From the NCBI GenBank assembly GCA_032358255.1, contig JAULBX010027507.1, positions 1 through 36,483 of the forward strand: a stretch of 36,483 nucleotides of DNA. Direction: 5' to 3'. Under the pieces are notes generated by a model that saw only the letters and a list, made by a program, of their open reading frames with translations, had not been told where the DNA came from and did no database searches. The DNA comes from Heterotrichella gracilis (taxonomy: Eukaryota; Sar; Xanthophyceae; Tribonematales; Xanthonemataceae). The stretch's first letter is position 1, and the number at the start of each line of letters is the position of its first letter. This document shows positions 32,201-36,483 of this stretch, piece after piece. A program made the translations under genes and the position numbers.

Positions 32201-33161
32201 ATCTCCCTCTCCAGTACCCACCGCTGTGTGCCATCCCCTCCTCCTAATACAGAATCTCTGCAGAAATCTCTGTCAACACAAAGTATGTTGTATCTGCAGC
32301 CTCTCCTCCCCCCCCCCCAAAAACTTTACCTCTCCTGAGTCGTGACCTATAACAATACCCACATGGCATGCAGGCCTTCTCTAATGTAAATCCCCGCTAC
32401 ATTCCTGCTAAATCCCTGCTCTCCCCTTGCCACAGGAAGCCCAAGGTGTTTCAGATCTCCAACTTCAACCTCCCCGCCGGCCAATCCATCCGCGCCTCCC
32501 TTGCGGGAGGCACCTCGAGCCCCGCGCTGCTGCTGCGCAACCTCCAGGTGGGGGCTGTGGATCTCAAGTTCGACCTCAAGCTGTCCAACGGAGTGGACAC
32601 CAGCTCGGTCAGCAAGAGCTTCAGCAACCTGGTGATCGACAAGACCGTGCTGCAGTCCGTCAAGTGAGTATATTTGATATATTATCTGATTCATTTTTGG
32701 TGAGGGCTATGTGTTAACTGCTGTGGCGCCTTATGCAGGCCTATGGCGTTTTTTCTTCTTCATTTTTCTTTTCTTTTCTAAATGTTTAGTTGTTGTGTAC
32801 GAGCCTGCACCTCCACATTACCTTGGTAGCAAAGGCTTGCTGTGTCCATTGGTGGCAAACTTCAAATTTTGCAGTATGACATGATTATGTCTTCAGCGTG
32901 GGAGGCTTAATTATGATCACTTTTATATTTAATGGCGACGCTTCCCATATGCTCCCTCCCAAGGACATGCAAGGCAAAGTGGTGCCTGGGATTTCCTTGC
33001 ATTGTTATTAGGAATGTGCAACATTCCTATATCCATGATGCAGCCTGCTGCAATAGGTACTGACACATGCCCTTCCTATCTGCAGGTTTGCACCCACTAG
33101 CTGGGCCAACATTGCCTCCATCTCGGGCATTACTCCAGTGAAGCAAGCCAGCTTTGGCTAA
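23208..33161 (+). CDS. Secreted LGFP-repeat / papain-like peptidase protein, paralogue 2
   Basis: Twenty exons: 23208-23274, 23734-23988, 24334-24548, 24934-25113, 25319-25450, 25914-26091, 26417-26535, 27128-27224, 27752-27834, 28190-28327, 28533-28684, 28811-28937, 29168-29443, 29608-29760, 30140-30317, 30995-31174, 31416-31604, 31865-32018, 32436-32663 and 33086-33161; 1058 aa. Intron phases match paralogue 1 throughout, except for one extra intron (26092-26416). The signal peptide core is AVLGLLAYALCF. All domains of paralogue 1 are kept, with putative catalytic residues C570, H684 and D705. The linker after the signal peptide (residues about 23-50) and a short segment before PTKWSDI are the most diverged parts; the segment around the Cys is almost unchanged. 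Conservation of frame, motifs and splice sites suggests both copies are functional. Substrate and partner are unknown; a cell-wall or extracellular role is inferred from the signal peptide and LGFP repeats. Confidence 0.82.
24106..24174. repeat. (TACAC)n microsatellite in intron 2
   Basis: About 69 bp of TACAC units with one variant, in intron 2 of paralogue 2. It is absent from intron 2 of paralogue 1. Confidence 0.95.
24623..24676 (+). repeat. Copy of exon 3 end with decayed donor, paralogue 2
   Basis: Resembles 24522-24575 (end of exon 3, donor and the CCCTAGCCTAGGG that follows), offset 101 bp. The donor has changed from CAG-GTATGT to AAG-ATATGT, so it is probably dead as a splice site. 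Confidence 0.8.
25177..25205 (+). repeat. Copy of exon 4 end with donor, paralogue 2
   Basis: AGTCGTGTACCAG followed by a GTGAGC donor repeats 25101-25120 at an offset of 76 bp. Use of the second donor would shift the frame. Confidence 0.8.
25688..25950 (+). repeat. 113-bp tandem triplication of acceptor plus exon 6 start
   Basis: Exon-6-like starts preceded by TTGCAG or CTGCAG occur at 25688, 25801 and 25914, exactly 113 bp apart. The first two units encode YDVKIGQVTAKAHQSE and then TAA; only the third reads on into the real exon. A still more decayed version lies at 25513-25562. Units one and two are nearly identical to each other over their whole length, including the intron-derived part. 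Confidence 0.92.
26092..26416 (+). mobile_element. 325-bp GC-AG intron unique to paralogue 2 (introner candidate)
   Basis: Paralogue 1 has a continuous exon 6 here. In paralogue 2 the same codons are split by 325 bp that begin GCAAGG and end TTCACAG. The 8-mer CAGGCAAG stands at both ends (26089-26096 and 26414-26421) but only once at the matching place in paralogue 1, as for a target-site duplication. The repeat supplies AG-GC at the left junction and the acceptor AG at the right. Removing 325 bp restores the reading frame exactly. No long terminal inverted repeats are visible. The frame stays open for about 82 codons if the intron is retained. A telomere-type motif lies near the right end. 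Confidence 0.8.
26576..26640 (+). repeat. Decayed copy of the following exon end, paralogue 2
   Basis: Resembles the last 55 bases of the exon ending at 26535 (CTGGTCAAGATGTACACAA is shared). It lies just downstream of a telomere-type run and has no intact donor. Confidence 0.75.
27022..27075 (+). repeat. Copy of acceptor and exon start before 27128
   Basis: TGTGCAG plus about 45 bases of the exon starting at 27128 occur 99 bp upstream (pseudo-exon from 27029), encoding VYLDRFDSKGSDC. The sequence then passes into CCCTAAACCCTAA motifs and reaches an in-frame TAA before the true acceptor. Confidence 0.88.
27876..27932 (+). repeat. Copy of the exon ending at 27834, with donor
   Basis: GACTACGGCAAGGAC and the rest of the exon end, followed by a GTAAGG donor, recur 92-93 bp downstream. 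The copy has one extra A in its A-run. Retaining the spacer would meet an in-frame TAG. Telomere-like sequence separates the two copies. Confidence 0.88.
28976..29027. repeat. About 26-bp tandem duplication in intron 11, paralogue 2
   Basis: CTTTTATGCGACTTG and the bases up to TGTTACT occur twice in a row. Paralogue 1 has a single copy. The duplication marks the left end of the identical tract shared with paralogue 1. Confidence 0.85.
30268..30640 (+). repeat. Array of exon 14 end plus donor, paralogue 2
   Basis: The real exon end (donor after 30317) is followed by three further copies with donors after 30421, 30515 and 30600, spaced 104, 94 and 85 bp apart. Each reads GACCTGCTG...GCAATTCTGGTGTTTG before GTGCGTG. 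Each unit also carries CCCTAGAACC-like sequence. Weaker fragments continue to about 30760. Only the first donor keeps the frame without stops. Confidence 0.9.
31656..31684 (+). repeat. Copy of exon 16 end with mutated donor
   Basis: TCCCCGGCAG followed by ATAGGGCTTGTCA repeats the end of exon 16 (donor GTAGGGCTTGTCA, 31605 onward). The donor GT has become AT. Confidence 0.75.
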
Positions 33162-33265
33162 ACCTCGTCCCACGAGGCTTTGAAGTCATACTGGGGAGTC
33201 AGTCAGCTTTGGCTGAACCCCTTCCCGTGAGGCTCCAACGAGCTCCCAATGTCATACTAGGGAGT
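33149..33265 (+). repeat. Tandem duplication over the stop codon, paralogue 2
   Basis: CAGCTTTGGCTAAACC at the end of the coding sequence is repeated as CAGCTTTGGCTGAACC 55 bp downstream, followed by similar GAGGCT and GTCATACT(G/A)GGGAGT blocks. The duplication affects only the 3' UTR. Confidence 0.8.
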
Positions 33266-34820
33266 AGTTTTAGCGCAGTAGAGCACTAATTCAGTTCCTG
33301 GCAGCGACGTGAGTGATGTCACATGCGCTGGCCAGTAGTACGAGTGCTAACACTTTCCTGGATTGTGTGGGTAATCCCTTGGAGAGATAGAGACACCGCT
33401 CAATCAGAGGTTCACAATAGCATCCTCCTATTTACAACTTACTATCTCCATAACTTTTCATGGACCATCGGATGCCATTTGTCATTTCCACCATACTTTT
33501 CTCTGTGCATAGGCTGTTGTGTGCTCATCTGTTGATTGTTGCAACGGTACCCCGAGCCACCCCTCTCACCAAAATGACTCATGTTGAACCGCTTACTCAC
33601 TGGTATGCTACCATTCACACTCTTCTATGCCTGGAATATATTCACTATCGTGATAAAGCCATGTTTCCGTTTCTTCTTTTGCTGGCGGGCACATCTGCGT
33701 CACACAGTGAGCGCTTCTGAACGTTTGAGAGTGTTGCTGCATATGATGCCTGTGCTTTGGGCCCAAAAATATATGCAAACAGTGACACGCAGGATTTGGT
33801 GTTTATCATGTCGTGTGTTGACTATTTTTCGTCAACGTTGAATATTGAGTAATAGGTTTTTGTGACGAACACTTGTTGTTTGCAGCTGGATGATCAGAAT
33901 TTGAATTATCATCGGATTTAGGCTGCAAAACACACCTGCACCAATGCTTTTCTACGTGACTTGGTGGTATCTATTTTGAGTATGGACAAATTCTTCCTTT
34001 TGCGGTGATATCAAACGAAACTGTTGGTGTGATCGTTGAACTGCCAACTCAATGACAGAGCACAATGGCTCTGTGGACAATTGTACCTGAAATTATACCT
34101 GTCAAAGGTTGATGCATCGGCAAACATTGTTGAAGTAAAAGAGTGCTCAGGCCTATAGTATATGGCCTATGCATTGCATTTTTAGCGCTGTCAAGTGGCG
34201 TATGGCAGTCAGTGGCCCGTTAACTCCACCTTTGCGCATCCCCTTTCTTTCTGTCTTCTTCTAAGAAGACGGCTTCCATAACCAGCCATTCATTGCTAGA
34301 AAAATCACACCAGGTGCCTTCAATGATTGATTCGAAAGGTGTAGGTTAACCAGGACAATGCAACGTTCTCCATTTCTCCAAAAGTGTTTCAGAAAGCTTT
34401 CCTTTTTTGCATGTTAAATACCATTCATTTTTACCCAACATTCATTTTTTTATCACAGAATGACCGTTGTATCCGTCACTGTTTGCAACCTGTTAAAAGC
34501 TTGAAAGCTTGAATGGCAAGCTGGACGTCACCAACGTGTTATCACACCCCCCTGCTGTTGGTTGCGCCAGGTGGGACGGACACATGGCTAAGTAGTTACA
34601 CCAAGCCATGATGGTCTAGCCCTCAGCATTGCGCGTGGCTCCTAGCCCAACGCTGCAGGCAGGTATCACCTTTGCTCCAGTGCTTGAGTGGACAACGGGC
34701 TGCACCCCATCGGTCAGCACCATGCATGCATATGGTATTGGCACCCAATAGGTCCCTTGATGCGTTTACCTGTATACCAGCTTGGTTCACGTTCACTGGC
34801 GTAGTCTGGAGCGGAGCAAA
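33266..34820. other. Intergenic region downstream of paralogue 2
   Basis: No gene recognised. The left part shows patchy similarity to the 3' flank of paralogue 1 (for example TCCTATTTAC and TTGTGTGCTCAT blocks). The middle is AT-rich and has no long open frame of coding character. The right end contains the upstream region of the next gene. Confidence 0.55.
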
Positions 34821-36404
34821 ATGGATGACGACGACTTCAACGACGACTTGTTTGCTGAGATTGACAAGCTAGTGGAGCAGCACAAGGCACAAAGCAAGCG
34901 GGTGCGTTGTGCAACACGCAGGGAATTCAGGCAACTCTCAACCCGCCCTCAAGCTTCAGCGCCACTCTCTCGAGTAGCTTGTTGATAACCTTCTCCCCAA
35001 GCTATTTTCCATCAACGCCAAACCATGCGTTGGTACCCATATTCTGGTCGATGACCATCACTAACCTGGCTTCAAAGCTGGAATGCACCTCCTTTCTTGA
35101 TTACCACCACTTGCCACAGGAGAAGCAGCAAGCTTCGGCAGATCCCAGCAGCCCTCAGCCAGCCTCGTTGCCAGGGGGCACTAGTGCACTGCAAAATGCT
35201 CCATTCCCTGGTGCAAACCCCCCTCAAGGACACCACCCCCCACCAGGTCCATCCACTACCCAGGGCCCACCCCCACCCACCCACCCACACAACAGCTACC
35301 AGCAGCCCTATGGAAACCCACAGCTGGGACAGCGTGCTGGTGGTGCGCAGGGCAGCAATAATGCCCCACCCTTCCAGCAGGGGATGTCACAGCGGCCGCC
35401 CTATGGTGGGGGCAACAAGGCAGCAGGGAATGTTGCGCAGCAAGCACCCCAACAATGGCACTCTGGGCGATCGGGTCAACCACACCATGCCACAGGTGGG
35501 AAATACCAGCTGCCCAGTCCTTGTTCAATGGTATCGGAGTCTTGTACATGCATACACGCACTGGGTCCGACAACATCTTGTACTGTAAAAACGTGTTTTG
35601 TTGGTTTGTTACAAGCCGTTCAACAGCAAAACACTGCCTGAGACCTAGGGGTCGTTTTCGTCAAGATGTTCCTGAGTTCAGTTATATGCACGCACACGCG
35701 GTCTGCATCTTGTACTATGAAAATACGTTCACTTTGGAAGCGAGTTCAATTGGTTCGTTCTTCGTAATGCACCTGCTGCTCCACTGTATTTAAATTAGTT
35801 ACATGCATTTTGGCAACTCTGCTTACGTCCACTGCACCTCCCCCTTCAGCAGTGCATTCCCTTGGTCTGCGCCAATATTATTGCACGCCACACACGCCGC
35901 AGGTTTGAACCAGAATGGGCATCTGCAGCAAGGCCCGCACCACCCACACCCACACCCACACCCACCTCCCCACCAGCAGCACCAGCACCAGCAGGGATTG
36001 GGTCCCCACCAGCTTCAGGAGCAGCTGGCGGTACTGCAGCGGGAAAAAATGGAGCTGCACCAGAGGTAGGATCACAAGGCGGAACGGTTTTTACTAGCAT
36101 CGGTTCTTACTAGCATCGGTTCAACCGGTCCGCTTGGTCCCCTGTGTTGCACAGATTTTCCCCCCATTTTACCCCGTTTTCCCTCCCTTGGCACAGGCTT
36201 TCCTCCCAGGAAGGTGCCGCCACCCTCCTCCAGGCGCGTCTGGCAAAGGCCGAGCGGCAGCGTGTGGAGCTGATGGATCAACTGAATGCAGCGGTGGTGG
36301 AGCGGCAGCAGGTGGCGGCTGGTGGTGGTGGTGGTGTAACTGGTGGTGAGGTGGCGCGGCAGGTGGAGGCGCTGCAGCGGGACATGATGTTCAAGGAGCA
36401 GGAG
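34821..36404 (+). CDS. Coiled-coil protein, possibly ATRIP-like (5' part)
   Basis: Four exons fit: 34821-34901, 35120-35495, 35903-36065 and 36197-36404, all phase-compatible. The gene continues past the window. The protein starts MDDDDFNDDLFAEIDKLV, an acidic N-terminus. It is followed by a long Pro/Gln/Gly/His-rich disordered stretch (residues about 28-185) and then a Leu/Gln/Glu/Arg-rich coiled coil (HQLQEQLAVLQREKMELHQR, and onward through LAKAERQRVELMDQLN). The coiled coil is interrupted by a Gly run and ends in MMFKEQE. An acidic N-terminal DDxxxDDLxEID-like segment before a coiled coil recalls ATRIP, the ATR kinase partner in DNA-damage signalling, but no diagnostic domain is in view. 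An in-frame ATG also exists at 34782. Other coiled-coil proteins are possible. Confidence 0.6.
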
Positions 36405-36407
36405 GTG

Positions 36408-36483
36408 GGTGGTGGTGGTGGTGGTGGTGGTGGTGGTGGTGGTGGTGGTGGTGGTGGTGGTGGTGGTGGTGGTGGTGGTGGTG
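36408..36483. repeat. (GGT)n microsatellite at the right edge
   Basis: Continuous GGT triplets fill the intron after the last exon to the window edge. The preceding exon contains a related in-frame run that encodes Gly. The true length is unknown because the sequence stops inside it. Confidence 0.95.

Overview
The window is nuclear DNA from a eukaryote, most likely a green alga. The genes are built from many GC-rich exons joined by GT-AG introns. Introns and spacers repeatedly carry short runs of the plant/green-algal telomere-type heptamer (TTTAGGG/CCCTAAA), and a predicted permease has a plant-type, Pro/His-rich N-terminal extension. I cannot name the species. All gene models below were spliced by hand: reading frame was kept across every junction, and the two paralogues were compared with each other.

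Layout. (1) 1-74 is a poly-G tract. (2) 687-877, minus strand: first coding exon of an ASCC2-like gene that leaves the window to the left. (3) 2625-4284, plus: complete three-exon YRDC/Sua5-type threonylcarbamoyl-AMP synthase, the first step of tRNA t6A modification. (4) 5928-8989, plus: five-exon aromatic amino acid permease of the Trp/Tyr permease family, possibly plastid-targeted. (5) 10382-19585 and 23208-33161, plus: two tandem paralogues of a large predicted secreted protein (1062 and 1058 aa). Each has a signal peptide, LGFP-type repeats, an acidic C2-like segment, a segment with the Cys / Gly-Gly-His / Asp-Pro-Asn pattern of papain-like peptidases, and a long beta-rich C-terminus. A remnant of a further terminal exon lies between them at 21578-21657. 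(6) 34821-36404, plus: 5' part of a coiled-coil gene, perhaps ATRIP-like, running off the right edge.

The strongest signal that ordinary annotation does not explain is in the introns. Exon-intron junctions have repeatedly been duplicated in tandem. A few dozen bases of exon plus the adjoining splice site are copied 55-185 bp away inside the neighbouring intron. This is seen in the YRDC gene, the permease and both large paralogues, with clear examples at more than ten junctions. Most copies would shift the frame or bring in a stop. One (copy 1, exon 5) keeps an open frame and could give a 36-residue insertion. In addition, paralogue 2 has a 325-bp GC-AG intron that is absent from paralogue 1. 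It is bounded by an 8-bp direct repeat occurring once at the intronless site, as expected for recent intron gain by insertion (introner-like) or for precise loss from the other copy.

The two paralogues arose by duplication of a unit of about 12.8 kb that includes more than 1 kb of 5' flank. They have also exchanged sequence since: 265 bp covering most of intron 11 and the start of exon 12 are identical, whereas other introns are strongly diverged.
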